Below are positions 9,059 to 17,500 of a DNA stretch of 64,000 nucleotides, piece by piece. Origin of the DNA: Paraburkholderia caledonica NBRC 102488. GTDB taxonomy: Bacteria; Pseudomonadota; Gammaproteobacteria; Burkholderiales; Burkholderiaceae. The stretch is taken from contig NZ_BAYE01000009.1 of assembly GCF_000685095.1 (NCBI RefSeq), forward strand, positions 124,001 to 188,000. The letters are read 5' to 3'. Position 1 is the stretch's first letter, and every line of letters starts with the position of its first letter. A model generated the notes under the pieces. That model had not been told where the DNA came from. It ran no database searches and saw only the letters and a program-made list of their open reading frames with translations. A program made the position numbers and the translations under genes.

Positions 9059-9400
9059 GTGAAATACTTACCGTTAATCGCTTTGACCGTGGCAATTTCC
9101 GCCTGCGCTGCTCAACCGCCGGCTGGCGTTCAGTCCGTCGGACAAAGCCAGCAACCGCCGAAGGCCGTTGCGACCTGCATCGCGCACAAATGGGCAGACG
9201 GCTCCCAGCAACAAGTCGTGTCGCAAGACACCTTGGCCAACGATCAGGCTGTAGACGTGTATGTGCCGGGCCAGCAGCCGCCCAACGGCGCGGCCGCCGT
9301 GGTACGTCCTTCGTACTCCGGCAAGGGCTCATGGGTCGGCTTCCGCGCGAACGGAGCAGCAGGCAGCGACGCTACCAGCGCGATCAGCTCATGCCTCTGA
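9059..9400 (+). CDS. Small putative lipoprotein
   Basis: A 113-residue protein starting at GTG behind a good ribosome site (GAGGAGATAAC). The N-terminus has a Lys, a hydrophobic stretch and a lipobox ISAC with the acylated cysteine at residue 16, so it should be membrane-anchored in the periplasm. The mature part is rich in Gln, Ala and Pro, with two further cysteines (in ATCIAHKWADG and at the penultimate position) that could form a disulfide. I recognise no enzyme domain. It lies about 120 bp after tesA on the same strand and is followed by a strong terminator. Function unknown. Confidence 0.8.
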   Translation: MKYLPLIALTVAISACAAQPPAGVQSVGQSQQPPKAVATCIAHKWADGSQQQVVSQDTLANDQAVDVYVPGQQPPNGAAAVVRPSYSGKGSWVGFRANGAAGSDATSAISSCL

Positions 9401-9481
9401 CCATATTTACCCTCTGATCGCTGCGATCGTTCGGTGAGCTTCGATCTCGCCGAATGACCGATCGAGTCAGATTCGAAAATG

Positions 9482-9511
9482 AAAAAAGCCCCGCATTTGC
9501 GGGGCTTTTTT
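9482..9511. terminator. Bidirectional rho-independent terminator
   Basis: A perfect 14-bp stem (A6-GCCCCGCA / TGCGGGGC-T6) with a TT loop gives a U-tract in both directions. It separates the rightward lipoprotein gene from the leftward ppiD stop. Confidence 0.93.
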
Positions 9512-9616
9512 GCGCTCGCGCGTTCAGCGCGGCTTGTGTGGATTCGCGGCGAGTAGAAAGGTGCACGCTAGGCGCGCCGCGAACACCGACGCGCAAACGA
9601 GCGTTCCCTGGAAAGC

Positions 9617-11554
9617 TTACTCGTCGCTTGCCTGCGCGTTGCTGCTCTCGAGCGAGCCGTACAGTTTTACTTTCGACCGGGCACGCAACGCCTGAACGTA
9701 GGCCTCTACTTCGGACTGCGACTCTACCTGCGCGATCTGCTGCTGCGCCGCGGCCAGACGCTGCGGTTCCACCGCTGTGCCTGCGACGACGGCGTTCACT
9801 CGATAGATGGCGTAACCGTCGTCACCGAGATCAACGCCCACGTATGCCGGCAGTTTTTGCGCATCGGCCTTGTAGATCGCACTGAGCGCAGCGGGAGGCA
9901 CGCCTTGCGCGTCGTTGCGCGACACTTTCAACGGCGACGAGAAACCCGTGGTCGCCTTCGACTTCTCGAACTCTGCGAGCTTCGCGATGCCGTCTTTGTG
10001 CGCGGCTTCGTTTGACTGAGCCGCGATGACCTTCTGACGCACCAGGTCCTTGATTGCGTCGAGCGACGGCACGGCTGCGGCCTTATAGTCGGTGACGCGT
10101 GCCGCGATCAGCGTGTTTGCGCCCACGTCGATTGCCTGCGTGTTGTTGCGTGCCACGGCTGCGTCGTTCGCGAAAACAGCGGCGAGGAATTTCGCGTTGT
10201 TCAGCGGGCTGTCGGGCGGCAGCTTCGGATCGGGCTGCGGAGTGACCGTCGCCGTCTGCAACTGCAGCTTGTACTTGTCGGCGGCAGGTTGCAGGCTCTT
10301 CGCCTTCTCGTAGACGATCGACGTGAAACCTTCGGAGTCGTCGCTGAATGCCTTGCTCGCCAGCTGCGTTTTCAGGTCTCTTGAGATCTGGTCTTTCACT
10401 TCGTCAAAAGGCTTGGTGACGGCCGGCTTCACGTCGGTGACCTTGACAATGTGATAGCCGAAGTCCGTTTGTACGATCCCGCTGACTTCGTCCTTCTTCA
10501 GAGCGAAGACGGCGTCGTCGAACGCCTGACCGCCCGCGATCATGCCGCGCCCGAAGTAACCGAGATCGCCGCCCTTTGACGCCGAGCCGGGATCTTGCGA
10601 GTTCTGTTGCGCGATCTGAGCGAATTGTTCAGGATGCGCCTTGATCTGTGCGAGCAACTCTTCAGCCTTCTGCTTCGCCTTGGCCTTGTCGGCCGCGCTC
10701 GCGTCTTTCGGCGCGGTGATCAGAATGTGGCTGGCGCGTACCTGACCTTCGGTGCGGTAGCGCGCGATGTTGTCGTCGTAATACTTCTTCAGGTCGGCGT
10801 CGCTCGGCTGCACCGACGCGGCGAGCGTGGCCGGCGACATCACCAGATACTGAATGGTCGCTGTGGCCGGCGTGGCGAAGTCGTTACGGTGTGCGTCGTA
10901 GTAAGCCTGCAATTGCGCGTCGGTGGGCTGCACCTTCGCGGCATAGTCGCGCGGGTGGAAGGCAATACCCTGCAGTTCACGCTGCTGCTCAGCGAGTTCC
11001 GTCAGATGCTGAGCGAGCGTTTTAGACGTGAACGCGCTGCCCTGAATGCTGGCAGGCAACTGTTGGGTGGCGATGCTGTAGCGCACGCGCTCGTCGTACT
11101 GGTCGGGCGTCATGCCCTGCATGGCAAGCAGTTGCTTGTACCGGTCGACGTCGATTGAGCCGTCTGGGTTTTTCAGCGACGAGATCACCGGATCGTTAAG
11201 CAGCGTGCGGCGCACGGCGTCGTCGGATGCGGTCAGGTGCAGGCGCTGCGCTTCATCGGCGAGCACGCGTTGTTCAATCAGGCCGTCGAGCATCTCGCTG
11301 CGGCGTTGCGGCGTATCGAACGCCTTCATGTCGAATTGCGCGCCGAGCATCTGACGGGCGCGGTCAAGCTGTTGACGCATCGCATTTTCGTATTCTGCGC
11401 GCGTGATCTTGTGACCGTTGACGCTTGCGACGTTTGCACTTTCGTCAAAGAAGCCGCGAAAGCCCTGAATACCCACAAAACCCAGCCCCGGCACAATGAC
11501 GAGGATGAGCATAAACATCATCAGGCGTTTGTGATTGCGGAAAAAATCGAGCAT
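9617..11554 (-). CDS. ppiD: Periplasmic folding chaperone / peptidyl-prolyl isomerase PpiD
   Basis: Membrane-anchored SurA/PpiD-family protein of 645 residues. A single transmembrane anchor (MMFMLILVIVPGLGFVG) sits at about residues 14-30, followed by a SurA_N-like chaperone region. A parvulin domain begins at ASHILITAPKD near residue 270 and contains GGDLGYFGRGMI and FGYHIVKVTD. The C-terminal part is the family's extra domain. PpiD sits at the inner membrane near the Sec translocon and helps newly exported proteins fold. It is the last gene of the leftward block after tRNA-Val and tRNA-Asp, whose terminator lies just upstream. Confidence 0.93.
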   Translation of the reverse strand: MLDFFRNHKRLMMFMLILVIVPGLGFVGIQGFRGFFDESANVASVNGHKITRAEYENAMRQQLDRARQMLGAQFDMKAFDTPQRRSEMLDGLIEQRVLADEAQRLHLTASDDAVRRTLLNDPVISSLKNPDGSIDVDRYKQLLAMQGMTPDQYDERVRYSIATQQLPASIQGSAFTSKTLAQHLTELAEQQRELQGIAFHPRDYAAKVQPTDAQLQAYYDAHRNDFATPATATIQYLVMSPATLAASVQPSDADLKKYYDDNIARYRTEGQVRASHILITAPKDASAADKAKAKQKAEELLAQIKAHPEQFAQIAQQNSQDPGSASKGGDLGYFGRGMIAGGQAFDDAVFALKKDEVSGIVQTDFGYHIVKVTDVKPAVTKPFDEVKDQISRDLKTQLASKAFSDDSEGFTSIVYEKAKSLQPAADKYKLQLQTATVTPQPDPKLPPDSPLNNAKFLAAVFANDAAVARNNTQAIDVGANTLIAARVTDYKAAAVPSLDAIKDLVRQKVIAAQSNEAAHKDGIAKLAEFEKSKATTGFSSPLKVSRNDAQGVPPAALSAIYKADAQKLPAYVGVDLGDDGYAIYRVNAVVAGTAVEPQRLAAAQQQIAQVESQSEVEAYVQALRARSKVKLYGSLESSNAQASDE

Positions 11555-11604
11555 GCGTGAGTGCCAAAAACAGAACGCCCGATCTTACAACAGCGGGCAA
11601 TAAA

Positions 11605-11628
11605 AAAGGCGAACCGGAGTTCGCCTTT
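11605..11628 (-). terminator. Terminator after tRNA-Asp
   Basis: AAAGGCGAA and TTCGCCTTT pair around CCGGAG; on the minus strand the hairpin is followed by six Ts. It lies between tRNA-Asp and ppiD and would end the tRNA transcript. Confidence 0.85.
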
Positions 11629-11637
11629 CGAGGATAC

Positions 11638-11714
11638 TGGCGGAGTGGACGGGACTCGAACCCGCGACCCCCGGCGTGACAGGCCGGTATTCTAACCGAC
11701 TGAACTACCACTCC
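11638..11714 (-). tRNA. tRNA-Asp (anticodon GTC)
   Basis: The minus strand folds as a 77-nt tRNA with an encoded CCA end. The acceptor stem is GGAGTGG/CCACTCC, the D-arm contains AGTTCAGTCGGTTAGAAT, the anticodon loop is CTGTCAC with GTC, and the T-loop has GGTTCGAGTCC. Discriminator base is G, as expected for aspartate. Confidence 0.97.
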
Positions 11715-11770
11715 TTATACTGCGCTTTCACTGCGTCACTGCGCAGAAACACTTTAAGAGAATCTGAAAC

Positions 11771-11846
11771 TGGTGGGTGCTGAGAGGCTCGAACTCCCGA
11801 CCTACGCCTTGTAAGGGCGCCGCTCTACCAACTGAGCTAAGCACCC
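11771..11846 (-). tRNA. tRNA-Val (anticodon TAC)
   Basis: The minus strand folds as a 76-nt tRNA with an encoded CCA. The acceptor stem is GGGTGCT/AGCACCC, the D-arm is TAGCTCAGTTGGTAGAGC, the anticodon loop CTTACAA carries TAC, and the T-arm is GGGAGTTCGAGCCTCTC. It lies 56 bp upstream of tRNA-Asp in the transcription direction, probably cotranscribed. Confidence 0.97.
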
Positions 11847-11992
11847 GGCTTCATGATTCTTGTGCTTCCGCTATTACTGCCTGAGTGGTCCGCCTCGCGC
11901 CTGATTGAACAGCCATCGAAACGAGCAACCGTTAATTCAGATTCGCCGCCCTTCTTTCTGGCAAACCTGCAATTCCTCAAGCAGCAAGCCCA

Positions 11993-12265
11993 TTAGTTTA
12001 GCGCATCCTTTAGCGCTTTGCCAGGCCTAAATTTCGGCACCTTCGCAGCCTTGATTTTGATCGCATCGCCGGTTCGTGGATTGCGCCCCGTGCGGGCCGT
12101 GCGCTTGCCGACGGCAAACGTGCCGAAACCCACCAACGTCACCGAACCGCCTTTCTTCAACGTGCCTTTCACACCGCCGATCACCGCGTCGAGCGCGCGT
12201 CCGGCCGCAGCCTTCGAAATCTCCGCTTGTTGCGCAATGTGATCGATCAATTCCGTCTTGTTCAT
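11993..12265 (-). CDS. hupB: DNA-binding protein HU (HU-beta type)
   Basis: A 90-residue HU protein: MNKTELIDHIAQQAEISKAA at the N-terminus, a GGVKGTLKKGGSVTLVGFGTF core, and the arm signature GRNPRTGDAIKIKAAKVPKF that inserts into the minor groove. It bends and compacts the nucleoid. It lies directly downstream of lon, as in many proteobacteria. A clear sigma70-type promoter sits at 12352-12380 (TTGACA, 17 bp, TCTAAT), and a purine-rich ribosome site (GGGGGTAGGG) abuts the ATG. The lon terminator separates it from lon, so hupB has its own transcript. Confidence 0.97.
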   Translation of the reverse strand: MNKTELIDHIAQQAEISKAAAGRALDAVIGGVKGTLKKGGSVTLVGFGTFAVGKRTARTGRNPRTGDAIKIKAAKVPKFRPGKALKDALN

Positions 12266-12351
12266 CCCTACCCCCGAGAATGTTTTTAGAACCGAAACGG
12301 CGCTCTGCAGCGCCTGACATCGTCTAGCCGGCCGTAATGCCGGGCCGAGTC

Positions 12352-12380
12352 ATTAGAATGGGCCGAAACGCACGTGTCAA
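12352..12380 (-). promoter_or_regulatory. sigma70-type promoter of hupB
   Basis: On the minus strand a consensus TTGACA (12375-12380) is followed after exactly 17 bp by TCTAAT (12352-12357), giving a leader of about 80 nt before hupB. Confidence 0.8.
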
Positions 12381-12552
12381 CCGGGATTGAGCCTGATTCT
12401 TGGCGGATTGCCATGATCTCTTTGTCACACTACGTGAATGCCGATATGGGATGTATTAGATGCGCGCGCAACGAGTACTGCGTCAGCAATCCGCTGTTCT
12501 TTCTGCAATGAAAGGCGCGTTGTTGCAAGTGTCTTCTGAAGCGTGCGGCAAT

Positions 12553-12583
12553 AAAAAACCCGCGGCCTTTCAGGCCGCGGGTT
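12553..12583 (-). terminator. Rho-independent terminator of lon
   Basis: An 11-bp perfect stem AACCCGCGGCC/GGCCGCGGGTT with loop TTTCA is followed on the minus strand by a run of six Ts. It is 33 bp past the lon stop. Confidence 0.92.
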
Positions 12584-12615
12584 CTTTCTTGTACAGCAAA
12601 TAACTTGCTGAAAGC

Positions 12616-15039
12616 TTAGTGCTTCACGACATCCGTAGCGCCAGTGTCTTTGCCCGGCTCAGCCGCGACGGGCGAGGCAGGCTTCGGCTCTTCTTCCGGC
12701 AACGGCGACGGCACACGTTCGAGCGCAAGTTCGAGCACCTTGTCGATCCAGCGGACCGGCACGATTTCGATCGCGTTCTTCACGTTGTCCGGAATCTCCG
12801 TCAAATCCTTGACGTTTTCTTCCGGGATCAGCACCAGCTTGATGCCGCCGCGATGCGCCGCCAGCAGCTTCTCTTTCAGACCGCCGATCGGCAGCACTTC
12901 GCCACGCAACGTGATTTCGCCTGTCATCGCGACGTCGGCCCGTACCGGAATACCGGTCAGCACCGAGACCAGCGCAGTCGTCATCGCGATACCAGCCGAA
13001 GGACCGTCTTTCGGTGTAGCGCCTTCAGGCACGTGGATGTGAATATCCTGCTTTTCGAACGCTTCGTCCTTGACGCCAAGACGACGCGACCGCGAGCGGA
13101 CCACCGAGCGTGCTGCTTCGACGGATTCCTTCATCACATCGCCAAGCGAACCCGTGCGGATCACATTGCCCTTACCCGGCATCACGGCGGCTTCGATGGT
13201 CAGCAGATCGCCGCCCACTTCCGTCCACGCGAGACCCGTGACCTGGCCCACCTGGTTTTCCTTAGCGGCCAGACCGAAGTCGTACTTGCGCACGCCGAGG
13301 AACGTATCGAGGTTGCTGCCGTCGACCTTCACCGCGCCTTCCGCCTTCTTCAGCAGAAGCATCTTCACGACCTTGCGGCAGATCTTCGACACTTCACGCT
13401 CGAGCGAACGCACGCCCGCTTCACGCGTGTAGTAACGAATGATGTCGCGGATCGCGGTTTCCGTCACATCGACCTCGCCATCCTTGAGGCCGTTGTTCTT
13501 CTTCTGCTTCGGCAAAAGATAACGTTGCGCAATGCTGACCTTTTCGTCTTCCGTGTAACCCGACAAACGGATCACTTCCATCCGGTCGAGCAGCGGCGGC
13601 GGAATGTTCAGCGAGTTCGACGTCGCCACGAACATCACGTCCGACAGATCGAAGTCCACTTCGACGTAGTGATCGGCGAACGTATGGTTCTGTTCCGGAT
13701 CGAGCACTTCGAGCAACGCCGACGACGGATCACCGCGGAAATCCTGACCCATCTTGTCGACTTCGTCGAGCAGGAAGAGCGGATTGCGCACGCCGACCTT
13801 GGTCAGGCTTTGCAGAATCTTGCCCGGCATGGAACCGATATACGTACGACGGTGACCGCGAATCTCGGCTTCGTCGCGCACGCCACCGAGCGCCATACGC
13901 ACGAACTTGCGGTTCGTTGCGCGAGCGATCGACTGGCCCAACGACGTCTTACCGACACCCGGAGGCCCAACGAGGCACAGAATCGGCGCTTTCACCTTGT
14001 CGACACGTTGCTGGACCGCGAGATACTCGAGAATCCGTTCCTTCACTTTCTCGAGACCGAAGTGGTCTTCGTCGAGCACGCGTTCCGCATTCGAGAGGTC
14101 GTTGTTGACCTTGCTCTTCTTGCGCCACGGCAAGCCGATCAGCGTATCGATATAGTTGCGCACGACCGTCGCTTCAGCCGACATGGGCGACATCAGCTTG
14201 AGCTTCTTCAGCTCGGCGTCGGCCTTCTTCTTGGCTTCCTTCGGCATGCGGGCAGCCGTGATGCGCTTCTCGAGTTCTTCGAGATCCGCACCTTCTTCGC
14301 CTTCGCCGAGTTCCTTCTGGATCGCCTTGACCTGCTCGTTCAGGTAGTACTCGCGCTGGCTCTTCTCCATCTGGCGTTTCACACGCCCACGGATGCGCTT
14401 TTCAACCTGCAGGATGTCGATCTCGGCCTCGAGTTGCGCGAGCAGATGCTCGAGTCGCTCGATAACCGGGAACATTTCCAGGATGTGCTGCTTCTGGTCG
14501 AGCTTGAGCGGCAGATGCGCCGCGATCGTGTCGGCCAGACGACCTGCTTCGTCGATACCCGACAGCGACGTCAGGATCTCAGGCGGGATCTTCTTGTTCA
14601 GCTTCACATACTGATCGAACTGCGACACGATCGCGCGGCGCAGCGCTTCGGTTTCAGCGCTGTCGGCGTGGTCGGGCTCGAGCGGCATGACTTCGCACGA
14701 GAACTGCGTTTCCTGTTCTTCGATGGAAAGCGTTTTCGCGCGCTGCAAGCCCTCGACGAGCACCTTTACGGTGCCATCCGGCAGCTTCAGCATTTGCAGG
14801 ATGTTGGCAACACACCCTACTTCGTACATGTCCTTTTCGGTCGGCTCATCTTTCGCAGCCGTTTTCTGGGCGACGAGCATGATGTGCTTGCCGCCTTCCA
14901 TCGCTGCTTCGAGAGCCTTGATCGACTTCGGGCGGCCTACGAAGAGCGGAATCACCATGTGCGGGAAAACGACTACGTCGCGCAGCGGGAGCAGCGGGAG
15001 CGTAATGCGTTCCTGCGGGAGGAGTTGGGTTCCTGACAT
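12616..15039 (-). CDS. lon: ATP-dependent protease La (Lon)
   Basis: Cytoplasmic AAA+ serine protease of 807 residues, the usual length for LonA. The N-terminal substrate domain starts ITLPLLPLRDVVVFPHMV. The AAA+ module has Walker A GPPGVGKTS at about residues 356-364 and Walker B LFLLDEVDKMG. The protease domain carries the catalytic serine in PKDGPSAGIAM (about residue 680) and the lysine 43 residues later. Lon degrades misfolded and regulatory proteins. It lies leftward between clpX and hupB with terminators on both sides, so it is its own transcription unit. A sigma32-like promoter candidate and a 13-bp direct repeat lie upstream. The long antisense frame over it is a shadow. Confidence 0.98.
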   Translation of the reverse strand: MSGTQLLPQERITLPLLPLRDVVVFPHMVIPLFVGRPKSIKALEAAMEGGKHIMLVAQKTAAKDEPTEKDMYEVGCVANILQMLKLPDGTVKVLVEGLQRAKTLSIEEQETQFSCEVMPLEPDHADSAETEALRRAIVSQFDQYVKLNKKIPPEILTSLSGIDEAGRLADTIAAHLPLKLDQKQHILEMFPVIERLEHLLAQLEAEIDILQVEKRIRGRVKRQMEKSQREYYLNEQVKAIQKELGEGEEGADLEELEKRITAARMPKEAKKKADAELKKLKLMSPMSAEATVVRNYIDTLIGLPWRKKSKVNNDLSNAERVLDEDHFGLEKVKERILEYLAVQQRVDKVKAPILCLVGPPGVGKTSLGQSIARATNRKFVRMALGGVRDEAEIRGHRRTYIGSMPGKILQSLTKVGVRNPLFLLDEVDKMGQDFRGDPSSALLEVLDPEQNHTFADHYVEVDFDLSDVMFVATSNSLNIPPPLLDRMEVIRLSGYTEDEKVSIAQRYLLPKQKKNNGLKDGEVDVTETAIRDIIRYYTREAGVRSLEREVSKICRKVVKMLLLKKAEGAVKVDGSNLDTFLGVRKYDFGLAAKENQVGQVTGLAWTEVGGDLLTIEAAVMPGKGNVIRTGSLGDVMKESVEAARSVVRSRSRRLGVKDEAFEKQDIHIHVPEGATPKDGPSAGIAMTTALVSVLTGIPVRADVAMTGEITLRGEVLPIGGLKEKLLAAHRGGIKLVLIPEENVKDLTEIPDNVKNAIEIVPVRWIDKVLELALERVPSPLPEEEPKPASPVAAEPGKDTGATDVVKH

Positions 15040-15074
15040 TTCATTTCCCCATGAGTGGAATCAGTTCGTTCGAT

Positions 15075-15102
15075 AGGTGAGGCCAGCAGAAACTATTGCA
15101 AG
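15075..15102 (-). promoter_or_regulatory. Candidate sigma32 (RpoH) promoter of lon
   Basis: The minus strand reads CTTGCAA (15096-15102), 13 bp, then CCTCACCT (15075-15082), against the E. coli consensus CTTGAAA-N13-17-CCCCATNT. The start codon is 36 bp downstream of the -10. The spacing and -10 pattern match those before clpP in this window. Confidence 0.45.
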
Positions 15103-15121
15103 GCCTCCGCGTGTGGGAAAA

Positions 15122-15151
15122 GTTCAGTGACTCCGAAGGTTCAGTGACTCC
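15122..15151. repeat. 13-bp direct repeat upstream of lon
   Basis: GTTCAGTGACTCC occurs at 15122-15134 and exactly again at 15139-15151, 17 bp apart, just upstream of the sigma32-like box. It may be a regulator-binding pair or a small duplication. Confidence 0.6.
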
Positions 15152-15187
15152 ATTGTGAAAACAACCATTCTGACCACACGATAAACG

Positions 15188-15221
15188 AAAAAGCCGTTCA
15201 CGTCGCCATGAACGGCTTTTT
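15188..15221. terminator. Terminator between clpX and lon
   Basis: A 13-bp stem AAAAAGCCGTTCA/TGAACGGCTTTTT with an 8-base loop. It lies 18 bp past the clpX stop and would end the leftward clpX transcript. Confidence 0.9.
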
Positions 15222-15238
15222 GCAGTACCCGAAGCCGA

Positions 15239-16510
15239 TCAGTTCGAACCCGCGACTTTAGGCGCGTCTTCGTAGATCAGTAAGGGTTTGCCGTCGCCGT
15301 CAATCACATTGTCGTCGATGATGACCTTGCTCACGCCTTTCATTTGCGGCAAGTCGTACATCACGTCAAGCAACGCCTGTTCCAGGATGGAGCGCAGTCC
15401 GCGCGCACCCGTCTTTCGGCGGATCGCCTTACGCGCCACAGCCTGCAGCGCAGCCGGGCGAATTTCGAGCTCGACGCGTTCCATGTTGAACAGCTTGTGG
15501 TACTGCTTCACGAGCGCGTTCTTCGGTTCGACGAGGATTTTCATTAGCGCGGCTTCGTCGAGCTTGCCGAGCGTGGCCACCACTGGCAGACGGCCGATCA
15601 GTTCCGGGATCAGACCGAACTTGATCAGATCTTCCGGCTCCACTTCACGCAGCACTTCGCCGGCGTCGCGGTCCTGCTTGCTCTTTACGCTTGCGCCAAA
15701 GCCGATGCCGGTCTTTTCAGTACGATCGACAATGACTTTTTCAAGGCCGTCGAACGCGCCACCGCAGATGAACAAAATGTTCGTGGTGTCGACCTGAATG
15801 AAGTCCTGATTCGGATGCTTGCGGCCTCCTTGCGGGGGCACCGACGCCATCGTGCCTTCAACCAGCTTGAGCAGCGCCTGCTGCACGCCCTCGCCCGACA
15901 CATCGCGAGTGATGGACGGGTTGTCCGACTTCCGGCTGATCTTGTCGATTTCGTCGATATAGACAATGCCGCGCTGCGCTTTGTCGACTTCGTAGTTGCA
16001 GTTCTGCAGCAGTTTCTGAATGATGTTCTCGACATCTTCGCCCACATAACCCGCCTCAGTCAGCGTGGTTGCGTCTGCAATGACAAAGGGGACGTTCAGA
16101 AGCCGCGCGAGCGTTTGCGCAAGCAAGGTCTTGCCCGAACCGGTCGGGCCGATCAGCAGGATGTTGCTCTTGGACAGCTCGATCTCGTCTTTCTTGTCGA
16201 GATGCTTCAGGCGCTTGTAGTGGTTGTACACAGCAACCGCGAGAATTTTCTTTGCACGTTCCTGACCAATCACATACTGGTCAAGGATTTCACGGATTTC
16301 CTGCGGACTCGGCAGATCGGACTTGGACAAGCCCGCCTCGATACCCGCGCCTGCTGCTTCATCGCGAATGATTTCGTTGCACAGGTCGATACATTCATCG
16401 CAGATGAACACCGACGGGCCGGCAATCAGTTTTTTAACCTCATGCTGGCTCTTGCCGCAAAACGAGCAATACAACAGCTTTTCGCTGTTAGAACCTTTCT
16501 TGTCCGCCAT
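15239..16510 (-). CDS. clpX: ClpX ATPase subunit of the ClpXP protease
   Basis: A 423-residue AAA+ unfoldase. The N-terminal zinc-binding domain has Cys15, Cys18, Cys37 and Cys40 (LYCSFCGK ... FICDECIDLC). The AAA+ core carries Walker A GPTGSGKT near residues 120-127, Walker B IVYIDEIDKI, the sensor region and the ClpP-docking IGF loop (TGIGFGA). ClpX recognises tagged substrates, such as ssrA-tagged proteins, and threads them into ClpP. It starts 179 bp after the clpP stop on the same strand with a GGAGG ribosome site, and is closed by the terminator at 15188-15221. Confidence 0.98.
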   Translation of the reverse strand: MADKKGSNSEKLLYCSFCGKSQHEVKKLIAGPSVFICDECIDLCNEIIRDEAAGAGIEAGLSKSDLPSPQEIREILDQYVIGQERAKKILAVAVYNHYKRLKHLDKKDEIELSKSNILLIGPTGSGKTLLAQTLARLLNVPFVIADATTLTEAGYVGEDVENIIQKLLQNCNYEVDKAQRGIVYIDEIDKISRKSDNPSITRDVSGEGVQQALLKLVEGTMASVPPQGGRKHPNQDFIQVDTTNILFICGGAFDGLEKVIVDRTEKTGIGFGASVKSKQDRDAGEVLREVEPEDLIKFGLIPELIGRLPVVATLGKLDEAALMKILVEPKNALVKQYHKLFNMERVELEIRPAALQAVARKAIRRKTGARGLRSILEQALLDVMYDLPQMKGVSKVIIDDNVIDGDGKPLLIYEDAPKVAGSN

Positions 16511-16689
16511 AGATGTGTGAGCCTCCGGACACTCGATTACATGATACGCCGTTTGCCCCAGCCTCGCAGTTGGGCGCGGCCGGGTTGAGCAATGTGACGG
16601 CGTTTGCCGCAGGCGCTCGGACGAGTCTTAATTATTTCACAACCGATCGGACGCGGGCTTTGCCCCGATTTAGCGCAAATCCCACCCGA

Positions 16690-17343
16690 TCAAGGACGTT
16701 TGTGGGCTACCTGATCGACCAGACCGTAGGCTTGCGCGTCGTCGCCGGACATGAAATTGTCACGGTCGGTGTCGCGTGCAATGCGCTCGACGGGTTGGCC
16801 GGTGTGGTGCGCCAGCAGATGATTGAGCCGCTCCTTCAGGTACAGGATTTCGCGTGCCTGAATTTCGATGTCCGACGCCTGACCGCGGGCGCCGCCCAGC
16901 GGCTGGTGAATCATCACGCGCGAATTCGGCAGCGCGAAACGCTTGCCCTTTGCGCCTGCTGCAAGCAGGAACGCGCCCATGCTCGCCGCCAGTCCCATGC
17001 ACAGCGTGGAAACGTCCGGCTTGATGAACTGCATCGTATCGTAAATCGCCATGCCGGCCGACACCGAGCCGCCCGGGCTGTTGATATAGAAATAGATGTC
17101 CTTGTCGGGATTCTCGCTTTCCAGAAACAGCATTTGCGCGACCACCAGGTTGGCCGTCTGGTCGTTCACCTCGCCCACCAGGAACACAATGCGTTCCTTC
17201 AGCAGACGCGAGTAGATGTCATACGAGCGCTCGCCCCGGCCGCTCGTTTCCACGACGATCGGCACCAGTCCGAGCGCCTGCGCTTCGAGATCCCGGGAAG
17301 ACTGGGAGGTCAACGTGTCCAGCATTTGGGCGCGAAAGGTCAT
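16690..17343 (-). CDS. clpP: ClpP proteolytic subunit
   Basis: A 217-residue serine peptidase that forms the tetradecameric chamber of ClpXP. The triad is Ser121 (MGLAASMGAF), His146 (RVMIHQPLGG) and Asp195 (DTDRDNFMS), each shifted by 24 from the mature E. coli numbering as expected. The oxyanion glycines are in INSPGGSV. It lies between tig and clpX in the conserved tig-clpP-clpX order. The strong tig terminator lies upstream, and a sigma32-like promoter is found about 47 bp before the start, consistent with separate heat-induced transcription. Confidence 0.98.
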   Translation of the reverse strand: MTFRAQMLDTLTSQSSRDLEAQALGLVPIVVETSGRGERSYDIYSRLLKERIVFLVGEVNDQTANLVVAQMLFLESENPDKDIYFYINSPGGSVSAGMAIYDTMQFIKPDVSTLCMGLAASMGAFLLAAGAKGKRFALPNSRVMIHQPLGGARGQASDIEIQAREILYLKERLNHLLAHHTGQPVERIARDTDRDNFMSGDDAQAYGLVDQVAHKRP

Positions 17344-17389
17344 GCAATGGATCCTTGTCTGGAAATATTCTAAATATTTGATGCTAGAC

Positions 17390-17417
17390 AGGTGTGGTCG
17401 ACCAGCTCGTATTCAAG
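17390..17417 (-). promoter_or_regulatory. Candidate sigma32 (RpoH) promoter of clpP
   Basis: The minus strand reads CTTGAAT (17411-17417), 13 bp, then CCACACCT (17390-17397). This matches 6 of 7 and 6 of 8 positions of the E. coli heat-shock consensus, with the predicted start about 40 nt before clpP. It sits just downstream of the tig terminator. Confidence 0.55.
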
Positions 17418-17444
17418 TGCACACAAACTGCACAAAAACACCAC

Positions 17445-17489
17445 AAAAAAACGGCGTGCGGGCCGTCGCTCCGACAGCCGGCACGCCGT
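17445..17489 (-). terminator. Rho-independent terminator of tig
   Basis: ACGGCGTGC (17451-17459) pairs with GCACGCCGT (17481-17489); the minus strand continues into a run of Ts. It lies 12 bp past the tig stop. Confidence 0.88.
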
Positions 17490-17500
17490 TGCAGCGACGC

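Noticed and set aside
11445..11711. 88-codon minus-strand frame covering tRNA-Asp and the ppiD start
   Set aside because: It reads through the tRNA gene; the GGRGFESRPLR-like string is a known artefact of translated tRNA.
12619..15036. 805-codon plus-strand frame across lon
   Set aside because: Mirror of Lon on the opposite strand, rich in His, Arg and Phe with no domain; a shadow.
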